Shown: positions 48,876-56,365 of the stretch, piece by piece | How positions within the stretch are numbered: the first letter of the stretch is position 1 | Layout: each line of letters opens with the position of its first letter | Assembly (NCBI GenBank): GCA_902517865.1 | Contig: CABYDT010000002.1 | Coordinates: 62,001 to 126,000, forward strand | DNA: 64,000 bases | Reading direction: 5' to 3' | Source of the DNA: an uncultured Pelagibacteraceae bacterium | Lineage (GTDB): Bacteria > Pseudomonadota > Alphaproteobacteria > Pelagibacterales > Pelagibacteraceae | Made by a program: the position numbers and the translations under genes | Notes under the pieces: generated by a model | What the model saw: the letters and a program-made list of their open reading frames with translations, nothing else | Told to the model about the DNA's origin: nothing | The model's database searches: none

Positions 48876-49692
48876 TAAGCAATTTTTGGAAAAATAGTTT
48901 ATCGTAATGAGTCCAGTTGTGACACCCGAAAGGTTTTTGATTATTATTTAATTTAAAAGCTAATTGTGGGGAACTTTCAAATCCAAAATTGATAGCTTTT
49001 TCAGGTGGACAAACTTTGTAATTTCGACTTAAATTTGGTCCAAACATACACCAAAATATATCTTCAGGATAAATCGAATTTTTTATAAAACTTTCTCTAA
49101 AAGTGTATCCATCTTTAATTCTTTTTTTTTTGTTATAAATCATGAAAGTTTTAAAAATCGTGAATATGAAATATTTTAACCTTTTGATCCCTAATAAATA
49201 TTTTAAAGTTTGTTTTTTTGTATTCATAAAATATATTTCTTTATTATTTAAAGCTTCCAAATGATCACTAACTTTTCTTAATGAAAAACCACCATTACCA
49301 ACAAAACCTAATTTTTCTTTTTTTAAGTTAATCTGTGGTGGTCCAATAAAACTATAATCTAATTTTAACCACTCTTCTATGTTTGACTTAAATACTAGGC
49401 AGTCTGTTTGATATATTAATATAAAGTCATAATTTTTAAATTTATCCCAAAAAGTATTTGTTTTTAATAATGAATTATAATTTGGCCAAGTTTCAAAATG
49501 ATTATTATCAAATTTGATAATTTTAGAATTTTTAAGTAAAATTTTAGGTTCTATGTTTTCCGGACAAATAATATATTTATTAAAATCACCTAATTTATTA
49601 TCAAGACATTGCAAGGAAATTTCTTCATTATTATCAGGTTGTGACTTATGCGTAGGTATCACAATTGCAACTTTTTTATGAATTTCTTTCAT
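48865..49692 (-). CDS. DUF5672 glycosyltransferase-like protein
   Basis: A 275-residue protein of the DUF5672 type: VAIVIPTHKS at the N-terminus, IYQTDCLVFK and WLKLDYSFIGPP, GNGGFSLRKVSDHLEAL, YPEDIFWCMF and PFGCHNW. Members are taken as GT-A glycosyltransferases of surface polysaccharide; QTDC would be the DxD-like part. It heads a three-gene minus-strand unit and diverges from the epimerase gene over 95 bases that hold no other gene. Confidence 0.78.
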   Translation of the reverse strand: MKEIHKKVAIVIPTHKSQPDNNEEISLQCLDNKLGDFNKYIICPENIEPKILLKNSKIIKFDNNHFETWPNYNSLLKTNTFWDKFKNYDFILIYQTDCLVFKSNIEEWLKLDYSFIGPPQINLKKEKLGFVGNGGFSLRKVSDHLEALNNKEIYFMNTKKQTLKYLLGIKRLKYFIFTIFKTFMIYNKKKRIKDGYTFRESFIKNSIYPEDIFWCMFGPNLSRNYKVCPPEKAINFGFESSPQLAFKLNNNQKPFGCHNWTHYDKLFFQKLLNDK

Positions 49693-49787
49693 TCAATTAC
49701 AATACTAAGATATTTGTTAATTATGTGTTTATATTTTTGTTTTTATACCCTATAGAGTCTGTTATCAAATTAATTGTCCAATAGATT

Positions 49788-50729
49788 ATGATAAAAATAT
49801 TAATAACGGGTGGTACAGGTTTTTTAGGCATTAATTTAGCTAAAAAACTCAAAACTAAATTTAAGGTGGTTTTAGGAGCTAGAAATAACAAGCAAAACTT
49901 TTATGCAAAAAAAATCACAAATTGCCAAATTGTTCCTTTGGATGTATCAAACATAAATTCAGTAAGAGATGCAATTAATGTTGTAAAACCAAAAATAATA
50001 ATTCATGCTGCAGCTACAAAATTTGTAGATCTTTCAGAAAAATTTCCATTTGAATGTATTGATTGTAATATTCTTGGTTCTAGCAATATTGCAAGAGTAG
50101 CAATTGATAAAAATGTAGAGACAGTAATTGGAATTTCTACTGATAAAGCATCCCCGCCAATCAAAAATATTTACGGTTTAAGCAAATCAATTATGGAAAA
50201 AACTTTTATTGCTTCATCAAAAAATTCTAAAACAAATTTTTTATGCGTTAGATATGGAAATGTTGCTTGGTCAACTGGTTCAGTATTACCAATCTGGAAA
50301 GAAATGTTTAATAAAAATAAAATTATCTATACCACCGGACCCTATATGCGAAGATTTTTTTTTAGTGTAGATGAAGCTGTAGATTTAGTCATTAAATCAA
50401 TTAAATTAAGAAAAAAACTAAGAGGGAAGATTCTTTCCGTAGAGATGAAATCAGCAAGAATGATAGATATTTTAAAAAGATGGATAAGCAATTTTGGAGG
50501 AAAATATATAATAACTGATAAGCGTCATGGGGATAGATTAGATGAATATTTGATTGGGGAAGATGAGTTAAAAAATTCTTATTTAATAAAAGAGAAGAAA
50601 AAAAATTACTTTGTAATAGACTTTAGTAAAATTTCTAAAAAACCTATTAAAAAAATTATATCTTCTTCAAATTCAAAAAAGCTAAGTAAATCTGATATAG
50701 ATAAAATATTAAGTTTTGGCATCAAATGA
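49788..50729 (+). CDS. polysaccharide biosynthesis SDR (UDP-GlcNAc 4,6-dehydratase-like, CapD/PseB type)
   Basis: A 313-residue extended SDR. The N-terminus is ILITGGTGFLGINLAKKL; the active-site region GISTDKASPPIKNIYGLSKSIMEK (Ser/Asp-Lys, Tyr-x-x-x-Lys) matches UDP-sugar 4,6-dehydratases, and RMIDILKRW and GDRLDEYLIGEDE agree. It probably makes the keto-sugar precursor of a modified amino sugar. It overlaps the nucleotidyltransferase gene by 4 bases. Confidence 0.85.
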   Translation: MIKILITGGTGFLGINLAKKLKTKFKVVLGARNNKQNFYAKKITNCQIVPLDVSNINSVRDAINVVKPKIIIHAAATKFVDLSEKFPFECIDCNILGSSNIARVAIDKNVETVIGISTDKASPPIKNIYGLSKSIMEKTFIASSKNSKTNFLCVRYGNVAWSTGSVLPIWKEMFNKNKIIYTTGPYMRRFFFSVDEAVDLVIKSIKLRKKLRGKILSVEMKSARMIDILKRWISNFGGKYIITDKRHGDRLDEYLIGEDELKNSYLIKEKKKNYFVIDFSKISKKPIKKIISSSNSKKLSKSDIDKILSFGIK

Positions 50730-51403
50730 AAAAAAAATTGCAAATTAATGATGCATTTATAATGGCCGCTGGTAGAGGAGTAAGATTAAGACCAATAACT
50801 TTAAAAATACCTAAGGGTATGGTCAAATATAAACAAAGTACATTAATTTCAAATGGTATAAAAAAAATAAAAAAGAAAATAAAAAATATTCATGTTTCAG
50901 TAGGATATAAAGGTCCAATTTTGGCAAAACACGTTATTGAAAACAAAGTATCTTCAATAATTAATACCGAAGGAAAAGGTAATTCTTGGTGGATTTATAA
51001 TTCAATATTTAAGTTGTTAAATAAACCGATGTATGTACTCACATGTGATAATGTCACGAATTTAGATTTTAATAAAATTTCAAAAGATTATGAGAAACTT
51101 GGTTCCCCTCCCTGTATGCTAATACCTGTAAAACCTATTAAAGGTTTAGATGGCGATTATATATTTCATAAAAATAATAAAGTTAAAAAACTTAGTAGAT
51201 CTAAAATCGCAGATATATACTGTTCAGGTGTACAAATTATTAATCCAATGGCCATAAATAATTTAACAAAACCTTCAAATGATTTTAAGCAATTATGGTT
51301 TCAACTTATAAAAAAAAATAAGCTATTTGTTTCAAATGTTAAACCTAAAAAATGGTTTACAGTAGATAAGGTTAATGATTTGAAAAGGCTTAGGAATTTA
51401 TAA
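50726..51403 (+). CDS. sugar nucleotidyltransferase
   Basis: A 225-residue NTP-transferase: AAGRGVRLRPITLKIPKGMVKYKQ is the nucleotide-binding signature (GxGxRLxPxT), with TCDNVTNLDF giving a metal-binding Asp. It activates a sugar phosphate with NTP; the sugar is unknown. It is co-translated with the CapD-like dehydratase, pointing to one biosynthetic path. Convergent with a methyltransferase by a 14-base overlap. Confidence 0.83.
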   Translation: MKKKLQINDAFIMAAGRGVRLRPITLKIPKGMVKYKQSTLISNGIKKIKKKIKNIHVSVGYKGPILAKHVIENKVSSIINTEGKGNSWWIYNSIFKLLNKPMYVLTCDNVTNLDFNKISKDYEKLGSPPCMLIPVKPIKGLDGDYIFHKNNKVKKLSRSKIADIYCSGVQIINPMAINNLTKPSNDFKQLWFQLIKKNKLFVSNVKPKKWFTVDKVNDLKRLRNL

Positions 51404-52070
51404 ATTTTAAGATATTCTCAAAAGTAGTTATTCTCATAAACTCTTTATAATTTTTATAATATTCTTCAAATTTTAATTTTGAGAAATTTACATTTGACAA
51501 ATTAAGTCTATCAGAGTTTTTCCTTTTTTTTATAACACCTACTCCAAGATCTATTTCGCAAACACAAACGTCTAAGTTTTGAAATGTTCTTAGTTCAACA
51601 ATAGATCTCCAAACATCTCCTGTCCAAAGAACTTTACATCTTGGGACTGCTTGCTGATAAAAATTTACCGGCAAACAATCGTGAACAAAAATTGTGCCGC
51701 CATCATTTAAGGCATCTACAGAATTTAATATGTCTAATTTAACTTGGTTGTACGTATGCAAACCATCAATAAAAATACAGTCAAACCGCTCTTTATTCTG
51801 AAAAAAAAATTTGTCAGATGTGCCTCTAAAATTACCACCCGATACCGGATCAACACCTATTTTTTTATCTATATTTTTAATTTTTGAGAAAAGGAGATCC
51901 TTGTCGCATCCAATTTCTAAATAACTTTTATAATTTTTTTTCTCTATAACTAAATTGACAAGATCCCAACGCATTATATCTTTCGGAAAGTCGTAATTTA
52001 TTTTTTTTCCAAAGTAATCATTGAATAAACGATTGTATATTTTATTTAAAAAAAGAGAATATTTATTCAT
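51390..52070 (-). CDS. class I SAM-dependent methyltransferase
   Basis: A 226-residue protein with YLEIGCDKDLLFSKIK as SAM loop, IGVDPVSGGNFRGTSDKFF and RFDCIFIDGLHTYNQV, GGTIFVHDCLP. The IDGLHTY and HDCLP motifs mark the Methyltransf_24/CmcI-like group common in glycan clusters. The substrate is unknown. It overlaps the GT2 gene by 8 bases. Confidence 0.78.
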   Translation of the reverse strand: MNKYSLFLNKIYNRLFNDYFGKKINYDFPKDIMRWDLVNLVIEKKNYKSYLEIGCDKDLLFSKIKNIDKKIGVDPVSGGNFRGTSDKFFFQNKERFDCIFIDGLHTYNQVKLDILNSVDALNDGGTIFVHDCLPVNFYQQAVPRCKVLWTGDVWRSIVELRTFQNLDVCVCEIDLGVGVIKKRKNSDRLNLSNVNFSKLKFEEYYKNYKEFMRITTFENILKFINS

Positions 52071-52920
52071 TATCTAATTTTGACCTATAAAAAGATTTTT
52101 TTCCAAAATAACCACTTAAAATACCAGAGAACCTTAGCCAATGTATTTTGCTCTTAAAATGATTAAAAATCAGAAAATACAAAATTGATTTTAAAAAAGA
52201 TAATAAAAAATTTAAAAAAGTTTTCTTTAAAGCTGAGAGAAATCCAAAATGTTTTTTGTTATAATAGACTATAGACCACATCCAATGCCAATTTCTTGCA
52301 AATTCCATTTCTTTTCTAAAACTTTCATCTGCAGACTTTCCCCCATAATGTGATATTGTTGAATCTCTAATTATAAATATTCTTTCATTATTATTTCTCA
52401 TTCGCCTACATAAATCTATCTCTTCTAAATATAAAAAAAAATTTTCATCAAAATAATTGTCATTAAATTTTGTTTTATTAAAAAACATTGCAAATCCATT
52501 TATATAATCAACTTCACAATAATTATTATCTTTATTTGTTAGTTTTGATTTTTCGAAATATCCAAAATTTTTATTTTTTCCTACAATAATTGGTGATAAT
52601 AAACAGAAATCTTCAATTTGGTTTGATGCTGTCAATAAATTTGAAATTGTGTCTTTATTTAAGATGGTATCTGGATTTAGAGTAAGAACATATTTAGTAT
52701 CTATCATTCTTAATCCAAGGTTCATTGCTCTGCCAAAGCCCAGATTTTTATTTGTAAGTATGCATTTTAAATTTTGATATTTTTTTTCAATTTTTTGCTT
52801 AAACTCATTTCTAGCTGAATTTTCTATAACTAATATTGGATAGTTCCCTTTTATAGAATTAAGACATTCCTCTAAAGCATTATCGCTATTGTAAGTTAAT
52901 ATCATAATTGTTAGGTTCAT
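52063..52920 (-). CDS. glycosyltransferase family 2 (rhamnosyltransferase-like)
   Basis: A 285-residue GT-A enzyme. It has TIMILTYNSDNALEECLNS, NKNLGFGRAMNLGLR, VLTLNPDTIL with the DxD-like motif, and FLYLEEIDLCRR, the classic WbbL/rhamnosyltransferase signature. A hydrophobic stretch near the C-terminus may bind membrane. It probably extends an O-antigen or capsule unit. Confidence 0.87.
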   Translation of the reverse strand: MNLTIMILTYNSDNALEECLNSIKGNYPILVIENSARNEFKQKIEKKYQNLKCILTNKNLGFGRAMNLGLRMIDTKYVLTLNPDTILNKDTISNLLTASNQIEDFCLLSPIIVGKNKNFGYFEKSKLTNKDNNYCEVDYINGFAMFFNKTKFNDNYFDENFFLYLEEIDLCRRMRNNNERIFIIRDSTISHYGGKSADESFRKEMEFARNWHWMWSIVYYNKKHFGFLSALKKTFLNFLLSFLKSILYFLIFNHFKSKIHWLRFSGILSGYFGKKSFYRSKLDNE

Positions 52921-52946
52921 ATTTTTAAAAAATAATAAAAAAATTT

Positions 52947-53981
52947 ATGTCAAAAAGAATACTCATTACTGGTGGTGCTGGATTTATAGCTCATCATGCA
53001 ATCAAATACTATCTTGAAAATACCGATTGGGAGATTGTATCTCTGGATAGATTGGATTACTCCGGCAATTTAAATAGAATTTCAGATTTAATGAATGATA
53101 TGGAGATAAAACAAAAGAAGAGGTTAAAAATTGTATTTCATGATTTAAGGAGCGAAATAAATGAAATGTTAATAGCAGATTTAGGAGAATTTAATTATAT
53201 TCTTCATATGGCTGCCTCTTCTCACGTGGATAGGTCGATTCAAGATCCCTTGACTTTTGTTTATGATAACGTCGTCGCCACATGTAATATTCTTAACTTC
53301 TCTAGAAAACAAAAAAAACTTGAACTATTTATTTACTTTAGTACTGATGAAGTTTTTGGACCTGCACCAAACAATGTAAAATACAAAGAAAACGACCGCT
53401 ATAATTCTACAAATCCTTATAGTGCAACAAAAGCAGGTGGTGAGGAATTAAGTGTAGCTTTTCAAAATAGTTATAATATGCCTATATTTATAACACATAC
53501 TATGAATGTGTTTGGAGAAAGACAACATCCAGAAAAGTTCATACCACTTTGTATAAAAAATATAAAAGAAGATAAGAAAGTTTTTATACATAGTGATAGT
53601 TCGAAAAAAATTCCAGGGAGTAGACATTACATTCATGCGGCAGATGTAGCTGATGGAACTTTTTTCCTAATAAAAAATTATGAAAAATTGAAAAAAGTTG
53701 AAAAAGATTTTGGAGGAGCCAAATGTCCTAAATTTAATTTAGTTGGCCCAATAGAATGGTCTAATCTCGAATTAGCCTCAAATATAGCAAAATGTATAAA
53801 TAAAAAATTAAACTACGAACTAGTTGATTTTCACTCATCTAGACCCGGGCACGATTTAAGATATGCTCTAGATGGTGATTTGTTAAAGAAGGCTGGCTGG
53901 ACACCCAAAATTTCAATCGAGGAACGTATAAAACAGGTAGTTGATTGGACACTTAAAAACGATCGGTGGCTTAAGTCGTAA
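52947..53981 (+). CDS. dTDP-glucose 4,6-dehydratase-like NAD-dependent SDR
   Basis: A 344-residue extended SDR. NAD motif ILITGGAGFIAHHAIKYY (third Gly of GxxGxxG is Ala), MAASSHVDRSIQDPLTF, FSTDEVFGP with Thr-Asp-Glu of 4,6-dehydratases, and NPYSATKAGGEEL with Tyr-x-x-x-Lys. The DEV triad supports sugar 4,6-dehydration. It is a divergent relative of the second rfbB-type gene at 60947-61912. It ends 1 base from the convergent 172-residue gene. Confidence 0.85.
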   Translation: MSKRILITGGAGFIAHHAIKYYLENTDWEIVSLDRLDYSGNLNRISDLMNDMEIKQKKRLKIVFHDLRSEINEMLIADLGEFNYILHMAASSHVDRSIQDPLTFVYDNVVATCNILNFSRKQKKLELFIYFSTDEVFGPAPNNVKYKENDRYNSTNPYSATKAGGEELSVAFQNSYNMPIFITHTMNVFGERQHPEKFIPLCIKNIKEDKKVFIHSDSSKKIPGSRHYIHAADVADGTFFLIKNYEKLKKVEKDFGGAKCPKFNLVGPIEWSNLELASNIAKCINKKLNYELVDFHSSRPGHDLRYALDGDLLKKAGWTPKISIEERIKQVVDWTLKNDRWLKS

Positions 53982-53982
53982 A

Positions 53983-54501
53983 TTATTTAATTATTCTTCT
54001 TATTTGATCGGAATTAAATTTAATATTTATTAGCTTCCATCGATACGTATCTCTTTTAAAAACTAATGGAATTTGCTCATTATTTTTTTCATAATTTATA
54101 TATATTTGATTAAAGTTTTCGAAATTTAATTTTATAATTACAAAAAAAGTTTTTGCTAAATTTGGTTCAGGAACTTTGTCATTATTAATTTTATTTAGTA
54201 ATAATGTTATATCCTTTGGGTTAATGTAGTTACTTATTAAAATTTCACTAAAATTTGAGGCCAGAGCAAACGTTAAAAGTTTTGTAGCTGGATCAAGGGT
54301 CTTATCTTTTTCAATTTCAGATTTAATAGTTTTATCTATATTTTTTTTAAGGTTTAATTTTAAAGTTTTAAATTCTATATATTCTTCTATTAAATTTTGA
54401 TTTTTAAAAAATACCGCTTTATGGAGATTGTACAAAGAAATTACAATGCTAGAATAATAAGCAAAAAGTAAAGTAAAGCTAATATATATAATTTTTTTCA
54501 T
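53983..54501 (-). CDS. DUF2939-like small membrane-anchored protein
   Basis: A 172-residue protein with an N-terminal membrane anchor or signal (IIYISFTLLFAYYSSIVISLYNL, 20-odd residues) and a soluble domain. It contains LHKAVFFKNQNLIEEYIEFKTLK and a final FKRDTYRWKLINIKF; this pattern (sum over a chain of small helices, then a Trp near the end) recalls DUF2939 proteins. This call is tentative. Its ATG lies 8 bases after the CCA end of tRNA-Ser, so it may be translated from a mRNA freed by tRNA processing. Confidence 0.6.
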   Translation of the reverse strand: MKKIIYISFTLLFAYYSSIVISLYNLHKAVFFKNQNLIEEYIEFKTLKLNLKKNIDKTIKSEIEKDKTLDPATKLLTFALASNFSEILISNYINPKDITLLLNKINNDKVPEPNLAKTFFVIIKLNFENFNQIYINYEKNNEQIPLVFKRDTYRWKLINIKFNSDQIRRIIK

Positions 54502-54509
54502 TTTAATTT

Positions 54510-54599
54510 TGGCGGAGAGAGCGGGATTCGAACCCGCGAAAGAGTTGCCCCTTTACACACTTTCCAAGCGCGCGCCTTCAACCACTCGGCCATCTCTCC
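54510..54599 (-). tRNA. tRNA-Ser (GGA), 5' half supplied by the integrated element
   Basis: A 90-base type II tRNA: acceptor GGAGAGA with TCTCTCC, G73 and encoded CCA; anticodon loop TTGGAAA with GGA; long variable arm; T arm GGGTTCGAATCCC. The 5' half is repeated at 59927-59975, so it was replaced on insertion. Position 28 is now G, giving a G-U pair with U42, whereas the displaced copy has A and would form a normal A-U pair. The gene should still be functional. Confidence 0.93.
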
Positions 54600-54606
54600 A
54601 TCATCT
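54558..54606 (-). repeat. left attachment repeat, inside the intact tRNA-Ser
   Basis: From the anticodon stem-loop to the tRNA 5' end plus 7 flanking bases. It differs from the right copy at 54571 (C versus T at 59940) and 54579 (C versus A at 59948). Crossover was presumably near the anticodon loop, since the rest of this copy came from the element. Confidence 0.9.
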
Positions 54607-54893
54607 GGATAGAGATTAGCAGGAGGATAAAGCTACGATTATCGAACCTTTCTCTAACATTCTAATTACAGTTTATATCTTATAATAACCTAGATGTTAA
54701 TTACAAAGTAACGTCTGTTGACGTCCATGTGGAGTCACACAACGGCCGTAAAAGATTCGCGCGCTGTTGCGCGCTCAGCTTTTGTTCCTGGGGAGGTAAA
54801 AAGATACTAAGACCTTTTGTAAATTTGAAGTTCTTAAAATAGTCGATCCGGGTAAATACAATTATGTATAGATTATATTACGTATATTACTAA
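54607..54893. other. non-coding left end of the element
   Basis: No convincing gene. It holds TAACATTCTAA (54655-54665), whose exact reverse complement occurs at 59856-59866 near the other end, and TTGACGTCCA (54718-54727), matching TTGACGCCCA (59826-59835). It also has a GC-rich hairpin (GCGCGC TGTT GCGCGC, 54759-54774). The tRNA-Ser promoter must now lie here, since its natural upstream region was displaced. Integrase arm sites, a packaging site or a terminator are the candidates. Confidence 0.65.
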
Positions 54894-55157
54894 CTAATGG
54901 ACAATCTCTCGTTCTTTTTTGATATAATTTATTAGCTTATCATTACGTCTAATAAACTCTTTTGCAATTCGATGAAGTTCTCTCATCTCCTTTTGTTTTT
55001 TTTTAATAATGCCTAGTAGCTGTTTTATATCTTTGTCTTTCTCTAGTAATTCTTTTTGTTGTTTCTTGCATAACTTCTCTAATGCTTTGTAATCGACTCG
55101 ATTATGCTCACAAGGATATACGTAGACTCCGTTACTATTTATTCTCTTCTTTAGCAT
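54894..55157 (-). CDS. small coiled-coil protein of the satellite
   Basis: An 87-residue, strongly charged protein. The central part KQQKELLEKDKDIKQLLGII and the following KKKQKEMRELHRIAKE have heptad spacing of a coiled coil. I chose the ATG at 55157, which has GGAG about 10 bases upstream; an ATG at 55172 adds five residues. It overlaps the terminase-like gene by 23 bases. It is the last gene of the operon. No family is recognised; a capsid-scaffold or adaptor role is only a guess. Confidence 0.65.
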   Translation of the reverse strand: MLKKRINSNGVYVYPCEHNRVDYKALEKLCKKQQKELLEKDKDIKQLLGIIKKKQKEMRELHRIAKEFIRRNDKLINYIKKEREIVH

Positions 55158-55605
55158 TAATCCAATCTCCATAATCTTCGATTATTTTTTTCATCTTACC
55201 TTCTAACTCCTCTTCTGATGCATCAAGGATAGAGTGTCTATTCATCGTCATTAACTTATCAATATAAAATCCTGCACATTTACCACGTAACTCTTCTGCT
55301 CTAACCGCAACACCAATCATACCTTTTCTACGTGCCTCATCACGTAACTTACCTAAAAAAGAAATATGGTTAGGTTCTGATATTTTGTATTTCTCCAAAT
55401 ATTCAGATTTATATTTTGATATTTCATTTACTACGTTTGGGCATATTTTAGGGTTAGTTAATTCATATGCCCGTTGATATGCTGATCCATCTTCATATCC
55501 TGCACGTTTTGCACATTCTGTTTTTGTAAGTTCACCGTCAGACTCCACTAACAGACGTACAAATTCCTTTTGTTTATCTGTTAGTGGTTTATCAATCTTT
55601 TTCAT
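55135..55605 (-). CDS. terS: terminase small subunit-like protein
   Basis: A 156-residue protein. LTDKQKEFVRLLVESDG and TKTECAKRAGYEDGSAYQRA form a helix-turn-helix with the look of the Terminase_2 family, followed by LTNPKICPNVVNEI and AVRAEELRGKCAGFYIDK, the usual C-terminal oligomer helices. Phage TerS recognises the packaging site and hands DNA to TerL. There is no TerL here, so it may redirect a helper phage's packaging motor. It overlaps both neighbours by a few bases. Confidence 0.72.
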   Translation of the reverse strand: MKKIDKPLTDKQKEFVRLLVESDGELTKTECAKRAGYEDGSAYQRAYELTNPKICPNVVNEISKYKSEYLEKYKISEPNHISFLGKLRDEARRKGMIGVAVRAEELRGKCAGFYIDKLMTMNRHSILDASEEELEGKMKKIIEDYGDWINAKEENK

Positions 55606-55976
55606 CGTGACCTCTTATTCAATGCATTAATAATTACAGTTCCTATTCCAGATTGTAACTGACGTTGGAAATCATCTTGCATTGGCTGCATTGGTGGCAG
55701 CGTTTGTATGTTTTGTGCATCTATTCTCTTTTGCAAATCAATTAACATTTCAGCGACAGTGTTAGAAACAGGGGGTACGTTAGATACCTGTTTTGATTTT
55801 GATCGACCTCTACGTGGATCGTAGTAGCTTTTTTTTGAATCGTTTCTTGTCAAATAAGCCATTACGTTCTTATTGTAATAATCTGACGTTATATCATCAG
55901 GCACTTGTTTTACTTTATCTGCTCCATATTCTAGATCATCTATTGTAAAGTCTTTCATTCCTTTTTCTTTTTTCAT
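55602..55976 (-). CDS. satellite protein of unknown function, 124 residues
   Basis: Not recognised. The first third is acidic (DDLEYGADKVKQVPDDITSD), the middle has a basic YYDPRRGRSKSKQ stretch, then a Pro-rich linker (TLPPMQPMQDDF) and a C-terminal helix. The mix of disordered linker and basic patch could suit a DNA- or capsid-binding adaptor, but that is speculation. It overlaps the unknown gene upstream by one base and terS by 4. Confidence 0.6.
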   Translation of the reverse strand: MKKEKGMKDFTIDDLEYGADKVKQVPDDITSDYYNKNVMAYLTRNDSKKSYYDPRRGRSKSKQVSNVPPVSNTVAEMLIDLQKRIDAQNIQTLPPMQPMQDDFQRQLQSGIGTVIINALNKRSR

Positions 55977-56365
55977 TACTCTAACTCCGCTTTTAATTTA
56001 GCTAACTCGTCTCTTGCACTTTCAATAATGTATGCCTCGTAACTATTGGTCGGGGACAAAGAGGCAAGGAACTCGAGCTGACCAATTTGTGTATCCAGAT
56101 CGAATGGTTTTCCACCACCTTGCATTTCCTGTCTACGTTTATATTCCGCAAACATCTTCATAGATAAACCTAAACCTGGGTTCTCTTTTTCTATTAAAGA
56201 ATCTGCTCCGATAATCCCGCCATCAGCTTTTTTTATCTTTGGTTTGTCTTTTTGAAGTCTTCTATACTTTGCATCTTCAGCGACCATGCGCATAAAGTCC
56301 TCCATTATCTTGTTCAAACGTCTTGCACTTTCTGACATTGGAACAATAGGTTTCTTATCTGTCAT
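55976..56365 (-). CDS. satellite protein of unknown function, 129 residues
   Basis: Not recognised. It starts MTDKKPIVPMSESARRLNKI and has a basic stretch KDKPKIKKADGG, of the kind common in pelagic phage proteins, and a Gly/Pro-rich loop before LGQL-type helices (IGQLEFLASLSPTNSYEAY). Its start shares ATGA with the primase-helicase stop, so it is co-translated. Confidence 0.6.
   Translation of the reverse strand: MTDKKPIVPMSESARRLNKIMEDFMRMVAEDAKYRRLQKDKPKIKKADGGIIGADSLIEKENPGLGLSMKMFAEYKRRQEMQGGGKPFDLDTQIGQLEFLASLSPTNSYEAYIIESARDELAKLKAELE

Noticed and set aside
54730-54813. 27-codon plus-strand frame in the left end of the element
   Set aside because: It spans the GC-rich hairpin and lacks a ribosome-binding site; more likely chance within structured DNA.
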